From positions 1 to 11,156 of the forward strand of contig CACYEW010000226.1 of NCBI GenBank assembly GCA_902773455.1: 11,156 bases of DNA, read 5' to 3'. The notes beneath the pieces were generated by a model. That model did not search any database. It was given only the letters and a program-made list of their open reading frames with translations, and was not told the origin of the DNA. Source of the stretch: an uncultured Ruminococcus sp. GTDB lineage: Bacteria > Bacillota > Clostridia > Oscillospirales > CAG-272. Position numbers and translations under genes: made by a program. Numbering within the stretch: the stretch's first letter is position 1; every line of letters begins with the position of its first letter. Positions 1-5,928 of the stretch are shown piece after piece.

Positions 1-17
1 CATATCAGTTTTTTCAT
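1..17 (-). CDS. Start of a further gene, cut by the window edge (N-terminus MKKLI)
   Basis: An ATG at 17-15 opens a reading frame (Met-Lys-Lys-Leu-Ile) that leaves the window. It follows a strong ribosome site (AGGAGAT, minus strand, around 24-30) whose surroundings nearly match the initiation region of the preceding gene at 1458 (ATAAGGAGATAA in both). The gap from the preceding stop codon is only 31 bases, so this is probably the fourth gene of the lipoprotein operon. A Met-Lys-Lys-hydrophobic start fits another exported protein or lipoprotein, but five codons cannot establish that. The product is unknown. Confidence 0.6.
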
Positions 18-48
18 GGTTTTATCTCCTTATCGAATTGATTTTATA

Positions 49-1458
49 TCAGTCTTCGTAAGACTCGGGGTGCGTTGTTATTACTATTCCGAAGGTGTTG
101 CCGGCAAACTGCACTGCCGCGCCGTAGCCTTCGCTGTCGAAAGCGGAATACATGAGCAGACCTTCTTCGTTTTCATACTCGGCGTCGTTTACGAAGCCTT
201 TCGCCTTGACTTTTGCAACGTAGCCTTCAAAATCCGCAGCCGTTCCGCCGGTCACCATGATCGAGATCTGATCGCCGTAATCTCTGACGACGAAGCCCGT
301 GCCGAAATCGGGTTTCGGCAGTTTGCTCACGACGCCGCCTGTCGGCCAGTCGTCCTGCCCGGTCGGCTGTTCGGGCTCGTGATACTCGATCATATCGACG
401 TAGAACGTGCCTTCGTCTTCGTTGTACGATATATGCACTTCGTCTTTTGCGGAGTTTACGTACGAGGCGAAGAACACCTTTTTGCCGTTTTCGGTCTCGT
501 ATTCCTGCGTCGTCTGTTCGGTCAGACCTGCCGATCTGCAGCGCGAGGCGAAAATTTTCGCGTCGGCTAACGTGCCGCCGGCTTTTGTGACAGAGGCGTA
601 ACCGCCTTTATCGTAGACCTTGTATTCGCCCTGACCTTCGGGCAGCAAGAACGCGAATTTGGCGGGCAGATCGGTCGGCGTGCCGGGATCCTCGGGTACG
701 TACGGTTCGGTATCGCCGCCCTCGGACGGAGTGCCGACGGAAAGCGCGCAGCTCGGTTCGCCGCCCGTTATCATATAGTTGAATTCGACGCTGAGTCCCG
801 CGGCGTTTTTGCCGGCAAACGAATAAACGCCGTTATCTTCCATATCGAGCTCGGTCGCTTCAACGGAGAATCCGGCTTCGCGGAGTTTCGCGCCGTAGGC
901 TTTCGCCTGAGCGTATGTCACGTTTTCGAACATGATCATCAAAGACTCTTCGTCTTCGACCTGCATTTTGATCGGAAAGTCAGCCTTAGGCACGGCTTTT
1001 CCGAACGCGCTCGCCGGCCATTCTTTATTGCCCTTGTCAAATCCGAACGGTCTGCCTTCGTCGTCTACGCCTTCGACCGAGCCGTCGAGCGTTATCGTGA
1101 AATACGATCCGTTCCTGCCGTGTACGGTGATCGAGCCGTCGTCGCCGAAATCGACCGTGCCGCCCTCGGCTTCAACTGAGGCTTTGAGCTGCGCTTTTTC
1201 CGCCGCGTCGAGCATATGCGGCTCGAAAACGGACGTGTCTCCCGATTCGGCGTACTGGAGCAGTGACGTAAGCGTTACCGCCGGCTTGTCGTGTATGCCG
1301 GACGCTCCGCCCGTGCCGGGGGCTTCGGTGCCGCCCTGAGGAGCTTTCGTCACGTCGTCGCGCCGGAAGGTCTCCTGCGGATCGCCCGTACCGCCGCCGC
1401 ACGCGAAGATCGAAAGCGTCATCATAATGACGATCAGAATTGATATAATTTTTTTCAT
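49..1458 (-). CDS. Lipoprotein of three related ~95-residue modules (DUF6591-like)
   Basis: A 469-residue lipoprotein precursor. Residues 1-20 form a type II signal peptide ending in a lipobox-like SIFAC with Cys20 as the expected lipidated residue, followed by a Gly/Thr/Pro-rich linker to about residue 58. The rest reads as three diverged copies of one fold: about 147-245, 263-360 and 370-465. The copies share a Trp-Pro or Leu-Pro opening, then a strand, an Ala/Tyr-rich helix ending in Ala-Gly-Phe/Leu or Lys-Gly-Phe, and strands with an aromatic-x-Ala core; linkers rich in Pro/Glu/Thr separate them. From memory the pattern resembles DUF6591-type lipoproteins of gut Clostridia; that is recall, not a search. 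It starts at ATG 1458 behind AAGGAGATAACCG and lies 19 bases after the upstream gene's stop, so it is probably co-transcribed. It is extracellular and membrane-anchored; its ligand and role are unknown. Confidence 0.85.
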   Translation of the reverse strand: MKKIISILIVIMMTLSIFACGGGTGDPQETFRRDDVTKAPQGGTEAPGTGGASGIHDKPAVTLTSLLQYAESGDTSVFEPHMLDAAEKAQLKASVEAEGGTVDFGDDGSITVHGRNGSYFTITLDGSVEGVDDEGRPFGFDKGNKEWPASAFGKAVPKADFPIKMQVEDEESLMIMFENVTYAQAKAYGAKLREAGFSVEATELDMEDNGVYSFAGKNAAGLSVEFNYMITGGEPSCALSVGTPSEGGDTEPYVPEDPGTPTDLPAKFAFLLPEGQGEYKVYDKGGYASVTKAGGTLADAKIFASRCRSAGLTEQTTQEYETENGKKVFFASYVNSAKDEVHISYNEDEGTFYVDMIEYHEPEQPTGQDDWPTGGVVSKLPKPDFGTGFVVRDYGDQISIMVTGGTAADFEGYVAKVKAKGFVNDAEYENEEGLLMYSAFDSEGYGAAVQFAGNTFGIVITTHPESYED

Positions 1459-1477
1459 TCGGTTATCTCCTTATTTA

Positions 1478-3040
1478 TTATTTACCGGCGTTCGGTACCG
1501 TTATCGTGATCTCGGGCGCAAATTCGAGCGGATAGAATACGGTCCCTATATCGCGCTGCGTTATCGGTATATCCTGCCCTTCGCCGCCGTACATTTCCGC
1601 GCCTATGCTCTGACCGTCGCACCATACGCGAGCCGCCTCGTTGCCTACCCACGTGACGCGGAAAGCGTCGAGGCCTCTGCCGGTCGATTTTACGTGCCAC
1701 TGCATTATCGGGGCGCCGAGGTCGACGAGCACCAGATTGCGGACGACGGTCTGATGAGCTATCATCTCCTGACCGAAATTCATCTCAAACGTGAATTCCG
1801 TCGTGTCGGATACGTTGTTGAACGCGCCGGAGAGCGCGGGCTTGATCTTGCCGGCTGACCAGCTTCTTATATTCGCCGTGAATTTGCCGACGAGCGTGCG
1901 TTTCAGTACAGTCGGCTGATTGACCTTCGGTATGTATTTCGCAAGCAGATTTTCGCGGGCGTTCGGCAGGCCTTCGAATTTATAAAGGATCTGACACCAG
2001 TCGTTTATCCTCTGGCCGTAGAGATACAGGTCCGACGCGTCGGAGAAACGCGCGTCGAAGCATTTGCCGAAGTCCTTTCCCTCGAGCACAAGAGTAAGCT
2101 CGCCCTCGTACGTACCGGAATTATCGCCCGGCGTCACTACGGTTTCGCCGGTCTTCATATAAAGATCGCCGTTTAACGTGAACCTCGTCGTTACGTTGTC
2201 GACTCCGAGAAATACGCACGGATCGGCGTCGCACACGGCGTTTTTGAACGATATGCGGATGCGGCCCGTGTTTTTCTTTTCGGCGAGATCGTTCATCTTC
2301 TGACTGCATCTTATGTAGAATTCCGTGATCTTTTCGAACTGTTTCGTCATTTCGTCGCAGAATTTGTCGAACTGTTCCGTATCGGCAAGCTCGAGCGCAA
2401 CGTCGATCGAGTCGAGCGCAAAAGAAGCGAGCCCCGCGCTGACGGGCAGCTTCGGTATTTTACCGGCTTTGAGCGATCTTTGAATGAATTCTTTTTCGTT
2501 TTTCTCCATCGTATCCTTGAGCTCGTCTACGATGATGTTTTTTCCGACGCCGATGGCGAAACCGGTCGGATCCGCCGACGAATCCGGCTTGCCGTATGCG
2601 ATCAGCTTGGCGACGTCGGACGCTCCGACAGCCGGCGTCGGAGAGGGGATGTAGTTCGATAAAGCGACGAGCAGTTTTTTCGCTATCTCCTTATCGACTT
2701 TTCCGTCGAGATCGGCGCCGATGCTCGAAAGTATCTCCGCGTCGGCGACCGTCATGTGCAGAGTGTTCAAAACCTCGTTTATTATCGCGTTCATCTCCTC
2801 GACCGTGAGCGCCGTCGCGCCGGTCAGAGTTCCTTTGAACGTCAGCGTATGCATCGTCAGCTCGACGTCGAACGAGTCGGCGAATTTATCGAGTCTTTGG
2901 GTGAAGCGGTTGTAGTCGATCCCCTTGAATCTTCCGTCGGACAGAACCGTCGCACCGGCATGCGGCAGAGCGGGTGCAACGGTGAAAACGAACGTAAGAA
3001 CGATCAGAAGCGACAGTATTTTCATCATACGCGCCTTCAT
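1478..3040 (-). CDS. Secreted protein of unknown family, translationally coupled to the gene upstream
   Basis: About 520 residues with a clear Sec signal peptide: basic start (MKARMMK), hydrophobic core to about residue 25, and a likely cleavage near the Ala-Gly-Ala around residues 28-31. No transmembrane segment follows. The first half is mostly helical in appearance, including an acidic/amphipathic stretch around residues 205-255. The second half (about 258-520) looks beta-rich and holds several cysteines. I recognise no domain and no catalytic motif. Start choice: a GTG at 3043 would give one extra Met, but ATG 3040 lies 8 bases after GGAGGT and shares one base with the previous stop (TGATG), a classic coupled arrangement, so ATG is preferred. 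It probably acts outside the cell with the two lipoproteins encoded on either side. Confidence 0.85.
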   Translation of the reverse strand: MKARMMKILSLLIVLTFVFTVAPALPHAGATVLSDGRFKGIDYNRFTQRLDKFADSFDVELTMHTLTFKGTLTGATALTVEEMNAIINEVLNTLHMTVADAEILSSIGADLDGKVDKEIAKKLLVALSNYIPSPTPAVGASDVAKLIAYGKPDSSADPTGFAIGVGKNIIVDELKDTMEKNEKEFIQRSLKAGKIPKLPVSAGLASFALDSIDVALELADTEQFDKFCDEMTKQFEKITEFYIRCSQKMNDLAEKKNTGRIRISFKNAVCDADPCVFLGVDNVTTRFTLNGDLYMKTGETVVTPGDNSGTYEGELTLVLEGKDFGKCFDARFSDASDLYLYGQRINDWCQILYKFEGLPNARENLLAKYIPKVNQPTVLKRTLVGKFTANIRSWSAGKIKPALSGAFNNVSDTTEFTFEMNFGQEMIAHQTVVRNLVLVDLGAPIMQWHVKSTGRGLDAFRVTWVGNEAARVWCDGQSIGAEMYGGEGQDIPITQRDIGTVFYPLEFAPEITITVPNAGK

Positions 3041-3912
3041 CACTCTTCACCTCCGCTCTGTTCGTTTATGTCGGTAAACGACGATGCGAGCGCCTTGAGT
3101 CCCTCGTGATCGGGGTTATAGCGCAGGGCTTCTTCAAGCCACTTCGTCGCTTTATACGCTTCGTTTGCGTAAGAAGCCGCGGTTATCGCGCAGATCCAGC
3201 ATTCGGGTTCTGTCGGGCGTATGCGCACGGCGTAGACCGCCGGGATCATCGCCTCGTCGTATCTGCCCGCGTCAAGCAGCTCCGTCGCGTCGGCGCAAAG
3301 ATATTCGGGAGAGGAATTGTAAGGCGTGCGTTCATAACCGTACAGCGTCGGTCTGTACTCGCCGTAAATCCTGTCTTCGTATCCGCAGAGCTCTCCGCGC
3401 AGATCGTAGAGCTCGCTTATCGGCGCGTTTTTCAGATAGTAGAAATCGAGACCTTTTTCGGGGTAGTTATACATCATCGCCGCGTTCACGTAGCAGCTGC
3501 GCGCCGCGTCGCTCTCTCCCTGCATTTCGTGTATCATACCTTCAAAATAGTAAGGGTACGGGGAGGCGTAACAGATCTCCGCGATCGTGTTCCAGTCCTT
3601 ATATCTGCTGCCTTCGGTAAGCGAATCGAAATCGTCGCCTTCGCCGCGAAGCCACAGTATCTTTTCAACTGCGAGCCTCATCGCGCTTACGCTCGCTCCG
3701 GCGAAGCCGTAGAAATACGCCGCGGTCTCTTCCATAAGAAGATCGTCGAATTTTTTGCCGTACTTCTCACATTGGCTGACTATCTCCAGAAATTCGGTTT
3801 TGCTCAGACCTTCCGCTTTCATCTCTTCCGGCTTTTCCGCCGTCATGCACGATAAAAGCGCCGCGGCAAGCGTGAAAACGATCAGAGCAAGCAAAGCGAT
3901 TTTCTTTATCAA
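3040..3912 (-). CDS. TPR-like lipoprotein, first gene of the lipoprotein operon
   Basis: A 290-residue lipoprotein precursor with a signal peptide ending in Ala-Leu-Leu-Ser-Cys, giving Cys22 as the lipid-attachment site. The mature part is almost wholly helical. Residues about 119-152 (a Tyr-rich helix, then a helix with Ala-Arg-x-Cys-Tyr-x-x-Ala) and about 205-275 (paired helices ending Leu-x-x-Ala-Leu-x-x-Asn-Pro-Asp) match the tetratricopeptide-repeat rhythm, so a scaffold or binding role is likely. The start is an uncommon TTG at 3912: AAAGGAG sits nine bases upstream, and no in-frame ATG lies close to it. Its stop overlaps the next gene's ATG by one base. A candidate promoter lies at 3955-3983. 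TPR-type surface lipoproteins usually bind other proteins or glycans; no ligand can be read from this one. Confidence 0.82.
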   Translation of the reverse strand: MIKKIALLALIVFTLAAALLSCMTAEKPEEMKAEGLSKTEFLEIVSQCEKYGKKFDDLLMEETAAYFYGFAGASVSAMRLAVEKILWLRGEGDDFDSLTEGSRYKDWNTIAEICYASPYPYYFEGMIHEMQGESDAARSCYVNAAMMYNYPEKGLDFYYLKNAPISELYDLRGELCGYEDRIYGEYRPTLYGYERTPYNSSPEYLCADATELLDAGRYDEAMIPAVYAVRIRPTEPECWICAITAASYANEAYKATKWLEEALRYNPDHEGLKALASSFTDINEQSGGEE

Positions 3913-3921
3913 AAAATCACG

Positions 3922-3928
3922 CTCCTTT
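3922..3928 (-). promoter_or_regulatory. Ribosome binding site that fixes a TTG start
   Basis: AAAGGAG on the minus strand lies nine bases before TTG 3912. A GTG lies within the same spacer but meets a TGA two codons later in another frame, so TTG is the usable start for the TPR-like lipoprotein. Confidence 0.6.
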
Positions 3929-3954
3929 CGGAAAAATATCGTCTCTGTGCTTTT

Positions 3955-3983
3955 ATTTTAATTTATCGGTCAAACAAAGTAAA
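3955..3983 (-). promoter_or_regulatory. Candidate sigma-A promoter of the lipoprotein operon
   Basis: On the minus strand TTTACT (3983-3978) and TAAAAT (3960-3955) are separated by 17 bases, in an AT-rich stretch about 40 bases before the TTG start. The -10 box matches five of six consensus bases and the -35 box four of six. The -35 box touches the foot of the palindrome at 3986-4019, so a protein bound there would contact polymerase. Read in this direction, TGTCCTATTTACTTT resembles the corresponding part of the regulator's promoter (TGTCCCATTGACTTT), with two differences in 15 bases. Confidence 0.4.
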
Positions 3984-3985
3984 TA

Positions 3986-4019
3986 GGACACAAAAGGAGA
4001 ACAGTCCCCTTTTGTGTCC
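3986..4019. repeat. Perfect 12-bp inverted repeat between regulator gene and lipoprotein operon
   Basis: GGACACAAAAGG (3986-3997) and its exact reverse complement CCTTTTGTGTCC (4008-4019) enclose ten bases; with one mismatch the stem extends to 15 bp around an ACAG loop. It begins 14 bases past the regulator's stop codon. Three readings are open. It may be a Rho-independent terminator of that gene, although the following minus-strand T tract is interrupted. It may be an operator for the promoter at 3955-3983. Or it may be a small dispersed palindromic element; the GGGACA...TGTCCC ends recall repeats I have seen near mobile elements, but no transposase is present here. Confidence 0.75.
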
Positions 4020-4032
4020 CAATCGTCTTATT

Positions 4033-5796
4033 TCAGCGGTTTATGAGCTTTGTGAGTTCTTCTTTGCTTTTTACGCCGAGCTTTGAGAAAATATTCGAAA
4101 TATGGTTCTTTACCGTCGACTCGGAGATGAACAGCGATTCAGCCATCTGCGTTCTCGTCTTGCCGGAAAGATATTCGCGCAGTACGTCGAGCTCGCGCGC
4201 GGTCAGCTTTTTCTCCTCCGCCAGAGCGGATAAAGCGTCCTCGGACGTCGGCCCTTGCGAGTTTTCGGGCGGCTTTCGCGCGGGCTCTTCCGGCTTACCG
4301 GGCGATTGCTTTTTTCTTTCTTTAACGCGTCTTATCGCCGTTACCGTGATCAGCGCGGCAAGAGCGGAGAAAAGCAGTACGAGAAGCGTGACGAGCAGTG
4401 CGGTGTGATCCTTCGGAGGCTCGATCTTGTTGATTCCGGCGTACAGCTTCTGCCCGGTCTTCGCGTAATACCCGTTCGCCGCCGAGGCGACGATATTTGC
4501 GGGTATCGGTTCGCCCCTTTCGGCGCGGTTGATCATATTGCCGGACTCTCCGTCCTTAAGCTCTTTTGTAACGTGTTCATCGATTATGCGGCAGGCGTAA
4601 AAACCGATCTTGCCGCTTCTGCCGGCGCCGCCTTCGGGATCCTCCGTTGCCACGGCGTGGAAAACGAAGCGTTCCGCATCGTTCGAACGGTTGTTTTCAA
4701 ACGTGCAGAAGCTGAATTCGACTATACCCGTCGGAGAACCGATGTTTATCTGATCCGCCGGCCTTACGTATACTGCGCCTTCTTCTTCTGCGGTATTGCC
4801 GGAAATAAAGCAGTTCGTTATATATACGGGCGTTTTTTCGCTGCTTTCAACGAGAAGAGCGCCGCCCGACCTGTCGGCTGAATTGTTCGTGAACGTGCAT
4901 CCGTCTAACAGCGCGGAACAGGCGGCAAGGCACATACCGCCGCCGGAGGGAGCGCCGCATCCGTCGACCGTGCAGTTTTTCATAACGAGACCGGATTTCG
5001 CTATATGTATACCGCCGCCGGAATGTACGTAGAAGGTATTTTTCTGATAAGACGTTCTTATATTGTTCTTGACGGTCACGTTTTCAAGATCGCAGTTGAC
5101 GTTTCCTATCGTCACCACGCCGGTAAAGGCGCGGTTTTCGCTGAAGACCGTGTCCGTGATCGAAAGATCCGGCTCGCTACCGCTTTTGCCGTTGAACCAG
5201 AAAATTCCTTTTTCGGAGATATTTTTCTCAAAAAGGCATCCGTCGACGGTCATATTCACGTTCGTATCTATCGGCGTATCGTTTGCGGAGTATATGAGAT
5301 TTACCGTGGCGCCGTATTTAGAGCAGTAACGGCGGAAGGTGCAGTCCGAAAATGAAATATCGAGCTGACCGGAAAGGGTGAAGCAGTTTTTGCCCGTTCT
5401 GTCGCCGTGCATATCGGCAAACGTCGCAAACGAAGCCGGATCGCCCTCCGGCATATCGTAACAGCCGTCGAAAATAACGTTTTCAAATGATACCTTTATC
5501 CGTCTGCTCTCCGGTTCCGGGGCGGCGACGCGGAAAACGCCCTTTCTCAGCACGGATCCGCCCGGTTTGCCGATTATCTCGACGCCTCGCCTGATCTCGA
5601 TGTAAAGATCGTTTTCGTCGAATTCGATATCTCCGACGTATATTTTTTCATGCCCTTCGGCAAGCGCCTTCATCAGCTCCGCTCTCGACGACGCGTAAAT
5701 CTTTGCGCCGCTTCTTTGCCCGCACCCGAAAAGAGCGGTAAGTATAAGAACGGAGAGCAGAGCCGCGGCAGCTGCCTTGACTGTTTTGTTTTTCAT
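4033..5796 (-). CDS. Membrane-spanning one-component regulator: lipoprotein beta-helix, TM helix, LuxR-type HTH
   Basis: 587 residues. In order: a lipoprotein signal peptide with lipobox Ala-Leu-Phe-Gly-Cys (Cys25); an extracellular right-handed beta-helix, about 35-440, with Chlamydia Pmp-type motifs FxxN (FEKN 189, FSEN 218, FTNN 302, FENN 366) and GG[GA] turns (GGGI 260, GGGM 285, GGAL 311); a transmembrane helix, about 465-488, followed by Arg-Arg-Val-Lys-Glu-Arg-Lys-Lys (positive side inside); a Pro-rich linker; and a GerE/LuxR helix-turn-helix, 528-587, with LTARELDVL at 531 and recognition helix around ISESTVKNH at 557. This order places the beta-helix outside and the DNA-binding domain in the cytoplasm. 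The beta-helix carries 14 cysteines besides Cys25. The frame stays open to ATG 5901, but the signal peptide and an AGAGGTGG site just upstream fix ATG 5796. There is no receiver or kinase domain. It is likely a direct membrane-to-DNA switch; its signal and targets are unknown. Confidence 0.88.
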   Translation of the reverse strand: MKNKTVKAAAAALLSVLILTALFGCGQRSGAKIYASSRAELMKALAEGHEKIYVGDIEFDENDLYIEIRRGVEIIGKPGGSVLRKGVFRVAAPEPESRRIKVSFENVIFDGCYDMPEGDPASFATFADMHGDRTGKNCFTLSGQLDISFSDCTFRRYCSKYGATVNLIYSANDTPIDTNVNMTVDGCLFEKNISEKGIFWFNGKSGSEPDLSITDTVFSENRAFTGVVTIGNVNCDLENVTVKNNIRTSYQKNTFYVHSGGGIHIAKSGLVMKNCTVDGCGAPSGGGMCLAACSALLDGCTFTNNSADRSGGALLVESSEKTPVYITNCFISGNTAEEEGAVYVRPADQINIGSPTGIVEFSFCTFENNRSNDAERFVFHAVATEDPEGGAGRSGKIGFYACRIIDEHVTKELKDGESGNMINRAERGEPIPANIVASAANGYYAKTGQKLYAGINKIEPPKDHTALLVTLLVLLFSALAALITVTAIRRVKERKKQSPGKPEEPARKPPENSQGPTSEDALSALAEEKKLTARELDVLREYLSGKTRTQMAESLFISESTVKNHISNIFSKLGVKSKEELTKLINR

Positions 5797-5845
5797 ATCC
5801 ACCTCTGTAAACCCGCGCGTGATCGTCCGCGCCGCGTATGGGACA

Positions 5846-5874
5846 AGGATATCATAAATAGGACAAAAAGTCAA
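5846..5874 (-). promoter_or_regulatory. Candidate sigma-A promoter of the regulator gene
   Basis: On the minus strand TTGACT (5874-5869), a 17-base spacer and TATCCT (5851-5846), preceded by TGA, give an extended -10. The -35 box matches five of six consensus bases and the -10 box four of six. Transcription would begin near 5839, about 43 bases before ATG 5796. GGGACA boxes lie immediately outside both boxes and a related GGACA copy lies in the spacer. Confidence 0.55.
5855..5865 (+). repeat. TAAATAGGACA, second copy of a motif at 3980-3990
   Basis: The 11-base sequence TAAATAGGACA occurs here and at 3980-3990, so one copy lies on each side of the regulator gene. Each copy is followed by A-rich sequence and, 40-46 bases from its start, by GTGTCCCA (4014-4021 and 5893-5900). 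The two flanks therefore look like diverged versions of one 42-46 bp element, serving either as a shared operator or as a small repeat element. Confidence 0.6.
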
Positions 5875-5928
5875 TGGGACATGACCGCAATCGTGTCCCA
5901 TACGCAGTCCCGTTCGAAGCGAAAAGCC

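Larger units (their letters stand above)
5834..5905. promoter_or_regulatory. Inverted-repeat operator candidate bracketing the regulator promoter
   Basis: GCGTATGGGACA (5834-5845) and TGTCCCATACGC (5894-5905) are exact reverse complements 48 bases apart. The left arm sits next to the -10 box, at the expected transcription start; the right arm lies about 20 bases upstream of the -35 box. A third box, ATGGGACA (5874-5881), forms an 8-bp stem with the right arm and overlaps the edge of the -35 box. LuxR/NarL-type regulators bind inverted or direct repeats near promoters, so autoregulation is a reasonable inference. The 5874-5901 hairpin followed by TTTTT on the minus strand could instead act as a weak terminator of the deacetylase transcript. 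Confidence 0.5.
5797..5928. other. 132-bp intergenic region packed with GGGACA boxes
   Basis: The region lies between the deacetylase stop and the regulator start, both on the minus strand. It holds a promoter (5846-5874), a 12-bp inverted repeat (5834-5845 / 5894-5905), an 8-bp inverted repeat using the same right arm (5874-5881 / 5894-5901) and a TAAATAGGACA copy (5855-5865). The density of these sites argues that the regulator has its own controlled promoter, not only read-through from the deacetylase. Confidence 0.6.

Noticed and set aside
3106..3855. A 249-codon open frame on the plus strand opposite the TPR-like lipoprotein
   Set aside because: It is antisense to a gene with signal peptide, ribosome site and operon context; its product is Arg/Val-rich without a domain, as expected from the shadow of a codon-biased gene.
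5797..5901. An extra 35 N-terminal codons on the regulator, from ATG 5901
   Set aside because: The upstream ATG lies in the palindrome arm, upstream of the likely transcription start; the extension would bury the lipoprotein signal peptide, whereas ATG 5796 has a good ribosome site.
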